Assembly (NCBI GenBank): GCA_016801845.1
Contig: CM028928.1
Span: forward strand, 9,810,327-9,874,326
Length of the DNA stretch: 64,000 nt
Origin: Polydactylus sextarius
Lineage: Eukaryota; Chordata; Actinopteri; Polynemidae
Reading direction: 5' to 3'
Below the pieces are notes generated by a model. It worked only from the letters and a program-made list of their open reading frames with translations, was not told the origin of the DNA and did not search any database. This document shows, one piece after another, positions 11,001-24,750 of this stretch. Position 1 is the first letter of the stretch; every line of letters begins with the position of its first letter. The translations under genes were made by a program, and so were the position numbers.

Positions 11001-13367
11001 TCCTGACTCCTCCCACACAGTGTCCCTGCCCTTTCACATACCTGCACTGTTCTCACAGAGGTGACTGTGTATGGATTTGAATTTTTAACAAAAATCAGAG
11101 GCTGTGGAATTTAGAAACTGATTCATGAGCATAAGTGAGTTTTATCATTCAGTAACATCTGGTGAGTGTCAGAAATTCCACCCCCATTATGAAAATATAT
11201 GCATCAAATTACTTTTTTTTCATTGTCATTTTATACTTGACTGAAATAGCAATAGTAGTAATTACACAATCTATTTTTTTCAAAATAAAAGTGACAGAAA
11301 ATCATATAACCCCTGTGTGTTAAAGTCACCATCAGATGGCAACAATCTACCAGCACATTGAAGGAACTGACCAGTCTCCTCTTTAATAAACAATATTTGC
11401 TCCAAGGTCCTCCTTTTCCATTTAACCTTTCAGGATCAATTTAACATTTTATTTTTCAAGAACGTTTCATTATGCAATTAGGGCTAATTGAGCAGCTGCA
11501 CCGTAACAAAAACAACGTTAAAGCTCCCTGAACTGTCAACTCCTGCTTTCTGGAATACTACCAACACGCAGCTGTGCCAGTGGAGGAAAAAGCAGAGGGA
11601 ATAACACAGCATCGACTTAAAGTCGACACCCACATGCACACGCTGTAATGAAATCTACACTGAATTTGTGGGATTACTGTACATGCAAACTTGAGAACCT
11701 ACACATTTACACTCTATATGTATCTCTACATGCATATGCATATGTTGCTTTAAAATCTTCCACTCTACTTTGCCGTCCTTCAGCGTTGCATTAAACCTTA
11801 ATAGCTCCAGAGGCACAACACTAAGGGGGGTGGGGGAATCTGACCTCCCTGTGGAGGAGGGCAACAGAAAAGAAGATTCTCCAACTGGGATCCAGTGAGC
11901 GTCACATATTCCAGTAGCAAATCCACAGAGTCGGTTCTCTTTGGAGTAAAAAACAGCCAAACTATAGATATGAAAAATAAAATAAACTTATACTAAATTC
12001 AATGTCACTTCTACAATTTGCACTTAAACACATTGTGCAAAAACATTTGTTTCCCCCTTCTGGCGGTGGGATTAATTACACAAACAATATCACATGTACA
12101 ATGTGAAACTTCATCTGTTCTCATTCATGCGTGTTACTATCTTGTCTTCCTCTCTCTCATAGTATCATTATTATTAGAGAGACTATTGTAGATGGTGTAC
12201 ATGTACAAGCTCCATGACAGGTGAGTGCATAACCCTGCAAGTGCTAACCTGGCATCAGATTAATGCTTGTAGGTGGGTGTCAAAGACGAGAAGTGAAGAG
12301 GAAGTCGCATATGGTGAATAAAAAGGGCAATAAATAGTAAGGCAGCAGCAAGAGTGGGAGCAAAAATACAAACGCTTGTCTGAACTTTTGAAAGAAACTG
12401 GATTATTTGACAAAATTTTAGTTTTGAAGTATTTTCCCCCCATGATGGGAATAGTAAAATCTGGTCCACACTCAAGGATAGTAGGTAGTGGCAGTACACC
12501 TTAGGTGATAGTTGCCATCCGACAGCATGTCATCAACATGTCCATGTCCTCACAATGTTTCCTTTACTTATATATCCAGACAATCACACATGTACTCTGT
12601 CTCAGTTTGTGTCATTCAGTGTGGATACTTTTCACCCTTAACAGTTAGGGACCTACAGTGCTTTTCAAACATGGGGACAGAGCAGAACGCAAAAACATTC
12701 ATTTTCAGTTCAAGTGAGCAAAGCATCCAGCAGTAATTTTTGGTGGGTAACAATCACAGGCACATGTTGCGGTATTTTTTATTTGTATTTTTTCTAATAA
12801 AAACACAACTGGTGTTTGGTTTTCAACCCTGTTGAAACACTATGTTGGCAAGTATACAGTGTAAAAAGTAATACAGACGCCCCTATTTTGAGCTCCAAGA
12901 TCCAGCTTTATGAGATGCTCTTTGTGTTTTCCATTTTCTACTATTATTTTATTATTATTTTAGTTTGTGGTGTTTGTGTGTGTGTTTCTTTCCTTTTTTT
13001 ATAATGTAGACTATGAACCAACAACATTTTCAGGCAATAAATACACTGCTAACCATGCTGAATAAAATAGCCTGCGTATGAGCTTTAAATGGGATAAATA
13101 GCAGCTATGGCCTCATTTCGTTTCCGCACTATAGTATAAGAACTAACATCAGTGTAGTTATTTTTCTGTTGAAGTTACATTTCTCTACATATGACCATGA
13201 CGGTGGTGTGTGACATCTGTGTGTTTTTGTCTAGGTCTGTGTGTGCATTTCAGGAGATAAGGCCCAATCATTATACAGTGGCCTACAGGCAGCTATTAAC
13301 AGTGCTGTTTTTGGATGAGAAACAAAAGGCTTTCAAATAAAGCTATGACCTTCTAGTTGAGGAGTAA

Positions 13368-13394
13368 CTCTCTCTCTCTCTCTCATTCTCTCTC
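13368..13394 (+). repeat. (CT)n low-complexity tract
   Basis: A short CT dinucleotide run interrupted by CATT. Confidence 0.85.
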
Positions 13395-14035
13395 GCTCAT
13401 TCATTTTTTCTCTTCCTCAATCTGCTAAGAGGAATGAAAAAAAGAAAAACAGATGAGGTGAGTGGAATAAAGAAGAGAGAAAGGGAAGTGTGAATGCGAG
13501 CTGGGAAAAAGGTCACTCTCCTCTGTCACTTTCATGCATATTAAAATTCCCCACACAGTAGCAGTCAACCCCTGTACATCCTTTCTAAAAAATCACAGCT
13601 GTGGTTCATGTGGGCTAGGTATGGTTCAAATTTAGCCAAGATTCCTTTCTGTCCCTCTATCCTGCCCCTCCTCTGGCTTGTCTTGTCTGTCACTTTAATG
13701 AGTGTGAAAAGTCAACCACAACTCAGAGAGAGAGAGTAGCAGGGAGGACAGAAAGGAACAAGAAGTGTGGTGGGCTGAAAACAGTGTTGAGGGAGGTAGG
13801 GATGGAGGAAGTCAGAAAGAAGAGACTTTGATGTCTCTGTGCGTGGAGGTCATATGATATGATGGCCAAGGGGTGGGAAACCTGATCCACTGCAGCTGGA
13901 TGTGCACATGTTTTCAAGAAAGAAAGAATAAGAAAAAGAGGGAAAAAAAGAATGGTTTCATCATAGTAATGACTTTTTTTGAAGGTATTGTATGTCTGAA
14001 TGTGACTGGGGGTTTACTATTACCTGGTATGGGGC

Positions 14036-14040
<5 letters not shown>

Positions 14041-14076
<36 letters not shown>
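14041..14076 (+). repeat. (TG)18 microsatellite
   Basis: A pure TG run of 36 bases. It creates spurious cysteine/valine-rich and histidine/threonine-rich open frames on both strands. Confidence 0.97.
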
Positions 14077-14078
<2 letters not shown>

Positions 14079-17000
14079 TGTACCCAATACAATTTGTCCT
14101 CCATGAGGCAGCTTCTTGGAGTTAGACCTAAACAAACCATGACTGTTCCATATAAACTTAATTCTTTGTTTATTTGGTTACCATGGCGATGATGATCCAA
14201 CATTAATTCACAGGTAGGTACCTGAAACAAACAAAACTCCTGGTAATAATGAAAGTATCGACATTCAATCAAGAAATACTGACAGTAGCAAAGAAACTGT
14301 CTGCAAACTGTTTTAGATTATTATGACTTGTTTTTTTTTGTTTTTTTTGCTGTTTTTCTTTATTGTTGTGCACCTCTGCCGTAAGAACGGTTTTGAACTT
14401 TGCTCTGTGATTATATCACCACACAAAAACTAAAGAACAAAGAAGAAAATGCAAAGAAATGTTTCAGATATGTGTTGACAATATGGGCATGGTTCAAAAG
14501 TTAGAAGCTTTATGCTAAACGTGAAAAGTTTCAGTGTAAAATATGGGATATACATTTCCTGTTATGTCCACCAGAAGCTCAGTTTCACAGTGCTTGAGTC
14601 TGAGTCTAGAGTCCTGATGGTTTTATTTCCCAGAAAAAATGTACTTTTGTAAACATCCATTCAAATGGCTAAGATGCGTATTATGCACTCTCCCTGTAGA
14701 ATATGCTGTGTTTTCTATTTCTTTCTGTGTGTGTTTATGTCTAATGTCTTTGTTGTATTATAAATCTGGGAAACATAATATAAGATGCACTGCCAGGACA
14801 CCTGTGTCTGCTGTCATCAGGAGACACAGGATCATTAAGGAGAAGAAAAACATGATCTATATAGTTGTGCAAGTCTGAGCACTTATACAGCCATGGTAAA
14901 TCAACCAGGAAGACAGTCTAAATGAAAACATACAATACATCCAAGAGACAGTTCTGAGTAAAAGACAGATGATTATAGAAGGAAAGACCCATGCCGTAAA
15001 AAAAAGGATGAGATATGAGAGGGTTAATATAACTGTTAAATAAATGGAAACTATGTGCATCTGTGAGTAGGTGTGTGTGCAGGTGCTGTAGCCATCTGGC
15101 AAACATTGGTCGTACTAGACAATGAAACATTATAGTTCAGCCTGGCTTTATTTTGCACCATTTTGCTCATTAACACTTATCTTTCTGTATAACACACGAT
15201 TCATTTTTGTTTGCGCCGGAGCGATACAAGTCTTTCCTGGTGTAGCAATGACTGGTGTTTCCTGTATCAGGCAGGCTGTGTCTAACAAAGCCTAATTTAC
15301 ATTAGCAGCGATACCTAAGGGCTGTTCTTTACTGTGATTATGGGCATGACAGTAATGCAACGGACAGCACATCAGTACGGATAATAACAGTGAACGCTGC
15401 CTCGAAGGAGACTAAGCAGCATAAACAAACTAAGACAACCATACTGCTAATAAAAAATAATAACAACCAAAGAAGTTATTAATAGGGATTAAAACAGCCT
15501 AGTCATATCACAGGGAAACTAAGACATCATTCCAGACATGGAGAAGACGTAAAGTAACAAATGATGAAGAACATTTGATGTTTTTTAGCAGGATTGTTTT
15601 GCCGTTCGACTGTTTCCATGTGTCCACTCTAGTTTAAACACAAAGCCTCTAAGAAATTGAGGGCGAGTTTATGAGCTACAAACTCTTACAGTTTCATTTA
15701 TATTGAGCACAGATTCTTTTATTCTATCACTGCAACTCGGAATAACACGAGGAGATGAAAATGGAAATAAAAGCTAAAACCCTGAGGCACAAAATCATGC
15801 ACAATGTTAAATATTTTTTTTTGCACCATCTTAAATGAACATTTCAGTCAGACTTCTCTCAGACGTGAACTACTTCTCTAATCTCTCGGAAACAAATTTC
15901 CAAATTTATTTATTTTTTTTTTTTTTCCTTCAACTTTTCCTCCTTTTCCCCAACACATTCGTAAATTTGTTCGTATGACAAAAAGCAAAAACAATTATTC
16001 ATGTACATCTTTATAACAGATGAATTAATACATAATTAAAAAATTAGACAATATGTGTAGAGAGTGACCAGAGTAACCATATATAAGATTTTCAAATGTG
16101 ACATACCCAAGAAAGAGTAATAATAGCAGCAATACTGAGAAATTAAGCTTCACGCCTAAACTACACTGACATTCAACACCTCTAGCTACACTTCTAGTTG
16201 TCAATACTGTCATTTTGGGGTTTGTTTTCTGATGAGGTCTGGCTTCACTTGTTTTCTGTGTTTGAGGGAAGCAAGTTTATGATATACACAAAGACTATCT
16301 TGGCTCAGATCATAGAGGAAATCCCTGTCAGTTCTGTTTTAGGTCAGACTTGTCCTGCTCTGATTTGAACCGAGTCAATAGGCAAACTGCCTTGGAGAAC
16401 AAATTTTATTGGACGTGTAGTATATGTGAGAAAGTCTTTTCACATCTCCTTCCTTCCTTCCAGCTGATGCTCATGTATGACACAGACTGCTTGCGAGCAA
16501 AATATCACGGAATTCTGAATTTTAGATGATGTCACGTTTTACCTATCTATAAATAGATCATAATATACACACACATTTTCCTGTATTTATAAATCTACAG
16601 TGCTCATGTATATCAAGAAAATAACTCATAAGCAAAATTCATAATGACCCCACATGTTCTGGGCTCAGTTATATTCAGTGCTAGACAAGCACCAACTGTA
16701 ATTAATGTGAGCTCAGGATTAAAATATCTCTGGTTCAGGTGAAGAGAAGTTCAGGAAAATGGCTTCAAAAACAGCAAAATCAAAGACCTGTATCACTGAA
16801 TCAGAAACTGAAAATATTAAAAATAAGTATGGATCTATGGATGTGTATCTAGGACTAATGGTTCATTACCAGATAAACACTGAAAACATTAATCACACTT
16901 TTAGAAGTACACTAAAATCTCTGAACCTTAGTCGTGGCACTGTACCAGTTAACCTACGAGTGACAACCAGGAACAGTAGCTGCATGTCTGTAAATTTTGG

Positions 17001-17990
17001 GTTCTAATTCCCCTTTAAAAAACTGTACAAACCTGAGATGTATGACTGCCAACAGCTGGCCCATAACAGTTTTATATGCATTATAAATATTCAACACACA
17101 AACACAGCAATACAGATCTTTCCCTCGTTAAATTATTTAAGGGCTCAGTGGGCAAAATGAAATCATCTCTCAAGCTCCAAATTCTATCTTGCTCACTCTG
17201 TCGCACTCACTCCTCTCTGTTCCAGTATGTCTCCTTCTGTTTCAATGTGTGTGTGTGTGTGTTTGTGTTTGGGCTCATGTGCTGCAAATAGAAAACCCTG
17301 AGCAGCCTGAAAATAGTGGTTTGGATATTAAACAAACTAAGTGGGATGTCATCCTGGTTAAATATACATGCAACAACACAAGACAGCACTGTCTTAATTA
17401 TGGCCACATATTAGCATAGTTTCACTCTGTCAAAGCTACACAAGGACAGCACAGAAGTGCTGACAAAGAAAAACACAATCTAAGATTTGGAGAATGGGAA
17501 TAATTAATTATGGTATTTGTGTAAAAGATATTTTACATTTTCTGATATCATAGTTAGCTCGGTACATTCTTGTTTGAGCCACGTTCAAAAATAGCAACGC
17601 ACTCACGTTTATCGACTCAATGCATGATAAAAGACTGGCAGTGTTTGCATGTGATATTTACGGCGTGCTACTTATTTATATGATGCCAAGTTTAATTTAA
17701 GCTGTTAGTAGGGCTTTCATGCATATACACATAGGGAATTTAAGGAGGCCATTATTGTTTGACCTCATTGTCTTTGCATACTGCAAAAAAAAAACTACAG
17801 TATGCACATTGATGCTTTTACTGGAGTTCATGCATAGTTCGTGACGAAAGTAAAAGTCTGGTTTTAAATTTTTACATACAAAATGATCGCGGTCAAACTT
17901 TTGCGAGGACAGAGACGTGCTTCTAATTTGCTCAGTGTTGGCAGAGTTTGTTAATGTCATGTGCTTTGGGCTATTCTGGCTTCTCCTAAA

Positions 17991-18026
17991 TCTCTCTCTC
18001 TCTCTCTCTCTCGTGTGTGTGTGTGT
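17991..18026 (+). repeat. Compound (TC)11(GT)7 microsatellite
   Basis: A TC run of 22 bases passes directly into a GT run of 14 bases. Confidence 0.95.
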
Positions 18027-19950
18027 TTATTGGCACACATATGATTGAATGTATGTGAATCCATTGGCAAAATGTAACACTGATTAACTTCTTTGTGATT
18101 AACTGTATAGAGTTAACAGACTGTTTCGTTTTCATTTGTGGAGCACTAATCACCAACTCTCCGTGTGTCTATATGGATACTGTGTAAAAGTTCTACTTTA
18201 ACTTGTGATGAATAGTCTAATTAGTGTGCATTATATAAGGAGGGCCATTCACTACACACTTCCCACTGTAAATACTCTCATCCTTTGTTTTGTCTTTCCT
18301 TGCTTCGTTTAATAGCAAATTCAATAAGAACCACAGCAGCAAGCAGAAATAGACAAACATAATATTCTAGTCCCTTGATAAGAGAGTTCCAGTTGTGCTT
18401 GGCATACAAGGATGTACAAACATGCAATAAGGTAGAGCGATGGAGCAAAGTAGCAAAAATCATTTGGGTCTCCGCAGTGTTAAAACTACAGTACTTAACA
18501 CAAAATAATATTGGTTGGGCTCTGTAGTAACATTTTGTTTTCTCTTCCATTTATGGGACTGTTTTATTATAAAGACTTCTTTCTGCTGGTGTAAGGATTG
18601 ATAGTGTGGTCATACACGTTGATTAAAACCAGAAAAAAAAAATGGAGAAACTGCTGCTTTCATTTCTGTGACATTTGAGACCACATTTATTGGTAGACTG
18701 AATAAATGTCAACAGCAAGAGAAGCAAAAAAAAACATTTTTCCCCTCATGTTTCTGTGCCTCCACACCACAAAAAGCCACAGCGGGACACATTGTGTTTG
18801 ACGGGTTGTCCTTTCGTCTGTACAATTCCTGTAATCAACATGTCTTGGTAACACAATGATACTTCAAATCTTCACTTGAACTAAAGGATGATTTGATTAA
18901 ATTTTGGGGATCAGAGGTCAATTTTCTATTTGTTATCTTCAACTCAGGGCAAGAAAAGATGATCAAAAGTCAGGATCTGCAACATGCCATCTTACAATGA
19001 ACACAAAAGACGACAACATTCTCTAATGAGGTCTTACAGAATGATACCTTAATAAATGTCAAGCCTGTATTGATCTAAGGATGTTGCTATTATCCAACAG
19101 GTTTTCAAAAACTCAACAAACCTTAGAGCAGGGAAGCAGTTGATCTCTGTCCTTGTTAAAAACAAACTTTAAGAAGTAGTTTGCAAATGCCACTTGAACC
19201 AGGGCTTATTTGATACTCAATGGAATCATAATTTCACAAATAACAGTTTCATTCATAAGAAGTTAAACATACAAGCTACTTATCATTTTCTTCTTTTCTT
19301 TTCTCTTACTTGTGGGATGATTCACTTCTTTTAGCTGCTCATTGAAATACTTTTAAACATCTCTAAGGCCACAGTGTTAGTCTCATTACAGTGGGTCATC
19401 TGCATTGACTGCAATACCTGGTCTTTACCCGATAAAAGTCACAAGGCTTGGAGAAGTCACAGAAGCAGTTGGACTGCTGGGTAAGTTCTGAAAATATGAA
19501 TCTATTAACATGAATCTGAATCTATTATTTAATTCCAGTTATCAGTTGTTATGGTAGCACAGCTGTTTTTTTCCAGAAAGAGTACTCCCATTGGCTGTTA
19601 AATGTGACCATTTACAGAATGCTAAATACTCCAAAAAGCAGTTGAGCAGCTGTGCTCACACAAGTAATTCAAGGCAAAAATGTCCTTTGAGTTTGGTCTG
19701 AACACACCATTAGATATCTAGATTTTTTTGTGATCCAAAAGTGACCCAATTAGGCCTAAAACTTTTGACAAGCCCCTCTGTGTGTGCTCACATGCACTTG
19801 TGCGCAAGGTTACATGATTGTGTAAGTGCTGGCTGTTGGCTCAATGACACTGTAGAAGAGAATATGATTGGATTCATGCTCAGTGACTATGAGTTTGGCC
19901 ACAGACAAAATGTCACTTGCAAAATGTCACTGCCTAAATGCCATTGCAGT

Positions 19951-19954
<4 letters not shown>

Positions 19955-20014
<60 letters not shown>
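19955..20014 (+). repeat. (TG)30 microsatellite
   Basis: A pure TG run of 60 bases, the longest uninterrupted dinucleotide array in the window, and so probably highly polymorphic. It inflates open frames on both strands between 19741 and 20118. Confidence 0.98.
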
Positions 20015-20015
<1 letters not shown>

Positions 20016-20499
20016 CCCCATCATATACACAGTATCTAGCTATCCACAAACTTGGGTTCACTCCTTTGGCAGCATCACCTTTGTGACAAAGTGTTAATGT
20101 ACTAATGGAACTGAGCAACTAAGCTCAAAATGTACCGATTAATACACTGGGCTGTGTGTATTGGCGAAGAGACGCAACATTTGGTTTTAACTGACATCTT
20201 GTTGATTTAATGCACTGCACATTTTGGCACACATTTTAAACGAGCACACAGAAATATGTTTTAATTTGTTGTCCTCTGTTGCTGAGAGTGTTTTGATATG
20301 AGATTATTATTGTGACACATGAAAGATATTAAAATAGAAAACACGGTGCATTAGTGTAATTACTTAAAGCATGTAATTATATAAATAAACCTGAGAAAGG
20401 ACATTGTGAAATTGTTTTATGCTTTGAATTGATATATTTCATTTGACATTATAGAGACACAATTTTAGTCACTCAGTTAAAGGGTGGTAGAGGCCTAAA

Positions 20500-20637
20500 G
20501 ATTAGAGAAATGGATTGTAACCACAAAGCTGCAAATTTGAATTTCTCACAACAGTTGAGAAAATTCTGTCCGAGTAAAGTGAATGAGTAAACACTCAGCC
20601 TTCTCTCAACGCTTACTGGCATTTTGCCCTCAAGCGG
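20500..20637 (+). repeat. tRNA-like SINE-type repeat remnant
   Basis: It resembles a common fish repeat with a tRNA-like head: ATTAGAGAAATGGATTGTAA, AAGCTGCAAATTTGAATTTC (degenerate B box), a spacer, then CCTTCTCTCAACGCTTACTG and TTTTGCCCTCAAGC. The B box is mutated, so it is not a working tRNA gene. Confidence 0.5.
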
Positions 20638-21007
20638 GCCACTCACTTTCTATTGACTCCAGTGGAGCAGCTCAGTGATATAAAGTATAGCAGCAGACTG
20701 TGGCTGTACTGGGCAGCTGCCAGTTGAAACTGTGAGCGAGTGCATGAATATGAAGCAGGGCGATGCTGAAATAGAACAAACGCGGCTCAGCAAATGCCTA
20801 GCATGAACAACAAATTAAAAAAAACGCACATGCACACTTATTTGACCGGCAAAGAGTCATCTCCTGCCTTCTTTGTCAGCTCTTCCCCCCCCTGCTGTCC
20901 TCTATCTCCGCTGCACAATGTGACAAGGGACTCCAGAGAGACCCCAAAGGTCATCCATCCACAGGCAATCACAAACACTTGTTTTGATAGATTAGCCCAT
21001 GCAAGCT

Positions 21008-21028
21008 CACACACACACACACACACAC
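21008..21028 (+). repeat. (CA)n microsatellite
   Basis: A CA run of about 21 bases, 720 bases beyond the donor of the candidate cassette exon. Confidence 0.93.
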
Positions 21029-21747
21029 TCAGGTCGGCTTATGCAGACACAGGTTCAAGTGCTTGCACTCAACTGAACAGTAGGTAGTGCCTCAAGAAGT
21101 GCATGGGTTATTCTGTTACACGTACATCTGTATTGATTCTTTAATCTAATTGTCTGTGTGTCAACGATTCTATGAATGCATCTACAGTGTGTTTGGGTGC
21201 AGGTGTATCAGAGTATTTAAAGCATGTGTGGCTGTGTGTATGACAGATACAGTATGTAAGTCCCTAAGCCTAAACCAGAGCGACAAGCATGACAATGATA
21301 AAAATCGCAGACAGGCCCTTCGGCACAGTGTTCTATGATGGGTAAAGGGCTTAACAAGCTTCTCTGCCAGCTCCTTTCTTTGGAGTTCATTCACACCGTT
21401 CAAATAAATCATTCACAATTCCAACAAAGCCAGAGTGTGTGGCCTATTTAATGTGAATTGAATTGACACAGACACAACCCCACATGCAAACACCGACATC
21501 CAGTGCATCTTAACCACCACATAACTGTGTTTGTGTGTGAGTGTGTAAGAGATATAGACTAAGTCGATGCAGTATTTTAGGCCGATATTTCAACTTGTCA
21601 ACTTCTCCTGATCCCTAGCAGGTATTAACTGTTGGCATCTCACTTCTGACCAGAGCAAATCTGAACTTAAAACCTCAACCGCAGAGCTGTGATAAAAGCA
21701 TAATAAACGGGAAGGTTTTGTTACTTATCGATTTAAAAGAACACTAC

Positions 21748-21849
21748 CTGAATGTTTGAACCTTCAGGTCCCAGAGCTGTCTCTAAATAGTCAGACTGAC
21801 CATCACAACTAACAGGATGAATCCCAGTGGGCATCGCCCAGCCAGTCGA
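21748..21849 (-). CDS. ctnnd2: Candidate in-frame cassette exon of CTNND2 (34 codons)
   Basis: On the minus strand a T-rich tract (TTTTATTTTATTTTTTTTAT, then ATTTTAAAACAG) gives a good acceptor. It is followed by 102 nt with no stop in one frame only (the other two have TAG stops), and then a donor ATTCAG|GTAGTG. The length is exactly 34 codons, phase 0 at both ends, which is what an insertion between the exon ending KEQ and the exon starting ELQ needs. The peptide begins STGWAMPTGIHPVSC, continues DGQSDYLETALGPEG and ends SNIQ. It is acidic and polar, has no low complexity, and has a more balanced base composition than the AT-rich flanks. A branch-point-like GCTGATT lies about 50 nt upstream. 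I do not recognise the peptide from canonical CTNND2 or its paralogues. It could be an unreported or tissue-specific alternative exon, or a chance open segment with good splice sites. Confidence 0.6.
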
Positions 21850-24750
21850 CTGTTTTAAAATATAAAAAAAATAAAATAAAATCCATAACCTTTTAATCAG
21901 CCCCGTCAGCCTCTTTACCAATCTCCTATCGGTTGCTTTACTTTCTCTCTCTGTGCCTGTCGTGTCCAGGACTGAACTTCCCAGTCTGAACACATCTCTC
22001 TCCATCCAGTGAATCACTGTCCAAGTTTCTCTCGTGTTTTACTTCTGTTTCAGTCACTCTTCGCCTCCGCCTACTCTTCTTCAACTCTTCCAACAACATG
22101 ATTAGTTTTTCCCTAGTTGCTTTGTTTTTTTTTTCTTTTTTTTTTTGCGTAAAAGCAGACACACTTCCTTCGTTCTGTAAAATCAATCATTTTCATTTCG
22201 TACTCAGCAGCGGGCAAAATAGCTTAGTGAAAAATAATGGCGTCATTACTCTATGGCCATTACGTTGTGCAGTCAACATTTACTTCATGATAAGTCAGAG
22301 CAAAAGACTGAAAAACACTTTAAATCCTCATTAGTTTGTTTTAACCTCCACGCTCGCTGTGAAGATAACACAATGACTGTTAAGTGCCACTGATCATCGT
22401 GGTAAAAGGTCAAGTTAGCAGCTGTCATCTCTGATTAGACAAAAATGTCACCTCCTGCTGAAGTTTCATTTGACCGGTAATCTCATGGCCTTTCTGACAA
22501 TGATGACTTTTGTGCTGCATTATAAATGGGATATTTAACATCAGATCTGAGCTTTAATATAACTGCATTTAAAGCAATCGCATACTTATATGATGATTTA
22601 GTAAATGCTGTTTGTTTTTCCCGTCGAATAAGAATAAGGCAACTTTGTAAACTATTCATCTGCAAACATCATGTGCTAATATCGCATGCGTCGAACAATT
22701 AAATATGCAGACACAATATCCGTCCCACCGTGAAATTTTTGGTTTTGCTAACCAAACAGGGAATCAGATTAACTGCTTGTTTTCAGTGAATCAGAAGGTG
22801 TGATGATTCACTGCTATGAGAGGCGTTATTTTTCTGCCGGGACACAGCACTGAACAGATTGCCATTTGCCACCACGTGAGCAGGCTCTCATAAATCTGTA
22901 ACCAGCTGCCGTTGCCCTCACACGCCTCTAAATCAAACAAATTAAATATATCAGGAGATTTATTGTTGTTTTTAAACAAACTCAGATGAGCTTACAAGCA
23001 GGCTATGACGGGCATGTCGGGGGTCCTGTAAGGTTGCGAATGTGAGAAAACTGTATTGGGTTAAAAAAGTCTGAAATTTATTTATGCAGTATGGTGCTCT
23101 ATCATATCATAAAATAATCAAACATTTCCCCATTGATACACAGTCTTAAAATATGCACACAACACACAACATAACATTTACACAGGGTTTTAAACACTAA
23201 TGTTTACATGCATGTGAATTATCACGGATGTAAAAAGATTTGCGTTCCATCTGCACCTGAAGAAGTGACTGTAATGCTGCTAAGTGTAAATCCTCCACAT
23301 GGTTTCCACCACACCTTACGGTTGTGAACAACTGGCAAGCTTGTGTTGAGCATCACAATCCCTGACTGCACCAAGTGCTTTGATATTGAAATAAAATTTA
23401 ATAATTTACATGTATTACTGCATCAATTATGCTTACTCGCACCATATGCCAAACTATGGTAGACACTAAATATAACTGTAACATAAGCCTGGGCTGCACA
23501 GAAAAAAAAAAAAAAACACAACTGATGACTTTATGCTGCATTTTTATACTTTTCACTGAATGTAAAGACTTTCCACGACAGATTGCTTGTAAAAAAAAAA
23601 CAAGATAGCTGCACCTGCAGTCAACATGTCTCTTCTCCTTTCCTGCACAGCCGAGCTGAATCATTAAAATTCAAACCATAATGTGTCACCACCACCACTG
23701 TCCATGGTGCTGACGCTCCGACTGCTAGGAATGCACAAAATGTAAGAAAGCACTACATTTAGTCTATTGTGTCTATATCTGTTTTTTTTTTTTTCTGTTT
23801 TTTTTTTTTTGGACACCACTTTATTGTGGTCATCTTTGGCTGTAGCGCTCCTGTAGATGTGCACCGAATCAAATTTACCACCTGACTGCTCAGGTGGACC
23901 AAAAGTCACTAATGCATAGAGCGTGTAACAAAAGGGGAAAAGGCTTCAGCTTTTTACTTAAAGATTTTGCTTAAGCAAGACTTTTTTTTTTTTTTTTTTG
24001 CACCAATACTGTGTTCTATACATCCAATCTGTGAGTCAAATACCTTTTAACTAGTTCATAAAGGAGTAGACTCTTTGTGTGCCACTGCATTATTAGGTAC
24101 TAGACCCGTCTGGTGGGGTGAAGTTAATAGAATATGTTTCAATAAAGTTTTAGTACCAGGATCAGTCCTCAGTACTTTTGGCTATAAGCAGCCATAAGTG
24201 TTAGTGTTAGTAACACATCTTTAACACATGTAGTGCTGAAATTATGTATCAAATGCAGTGTTGTCCCACCTTTACACTGAGACTGATGACATGCGTCATG
24301 TCCTTTTAAGAGCACGTCTAATTTCACGTCTAACTAAAGTGCAATCACAGAATGAGCAGTTTCCTCCACTTTTAGCTACACATTTACGTGTTAACTACGC
24401 ATTAGTACACGTTAATTCCAGTTTTTAGAGCTTGCATTAGTCTGTAATTGTTTCTTTTAATGTAAATATTATGATCAAGATGGATGAGATAATATGCTGA
24501 CATGCTCTTTAGACATAACTCATAACAAAAGATCATATGAGAGCAACAAGAGCACTCTACGACACGATATATGCCTATATCTTCTCTCTATCTTTCTCAG
24601 GTCAGTGTGATGAACAATTAATTAAACGCAACTGTGTTTTTTTTTTTTTTTTTTTGTTTAGAGTTATCAGTCTAATCTGTATGTTTATAGGAAGTAGCCA
24701 GAATACACTGAAATAAACCTACTCAGACATGTGAAAACACACACAACAGC

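Larger units (their letters stand above)
8046..21747 (-). other. CTNND2 intron between candidate cassette exon and coiled-coil exon
   Basis: Non-coding. It holds GT/CA and CT microsatellites (13.37, 14.04, 17.99, 19.96 and 21.01 kb), homopolymer runs and a degraded tRNA-like or SINE-like repeat at 20500-20637. Repeat-poor single-copy stretches lie at about 10.0-10.5 kb and 15.15-15.45 kb. Open frames here run through GT repeats or lack any recognisable motif. Confidence 0.8.

Noticed and set aside
10672..11064. 130-codon plus-strand open frame
   Set aside because: No motif or similarity that I recognise, and on the strand opposite to the gene.
19741..20118. Open frames of 63-118 codons on both strands
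   Set aside because: They run through a 60-base TG repeat, giving Cys-Val or His-Thr strings.
21938..22186. Lys/Arg-rich open frame (82 codons, minus)
   Set aside because: The basic residues come from a T-rich run and AAG/AGG-rich composition; it has no conserved motif, lies beyond the acceptor of the cassette candidate, and needs its own start.
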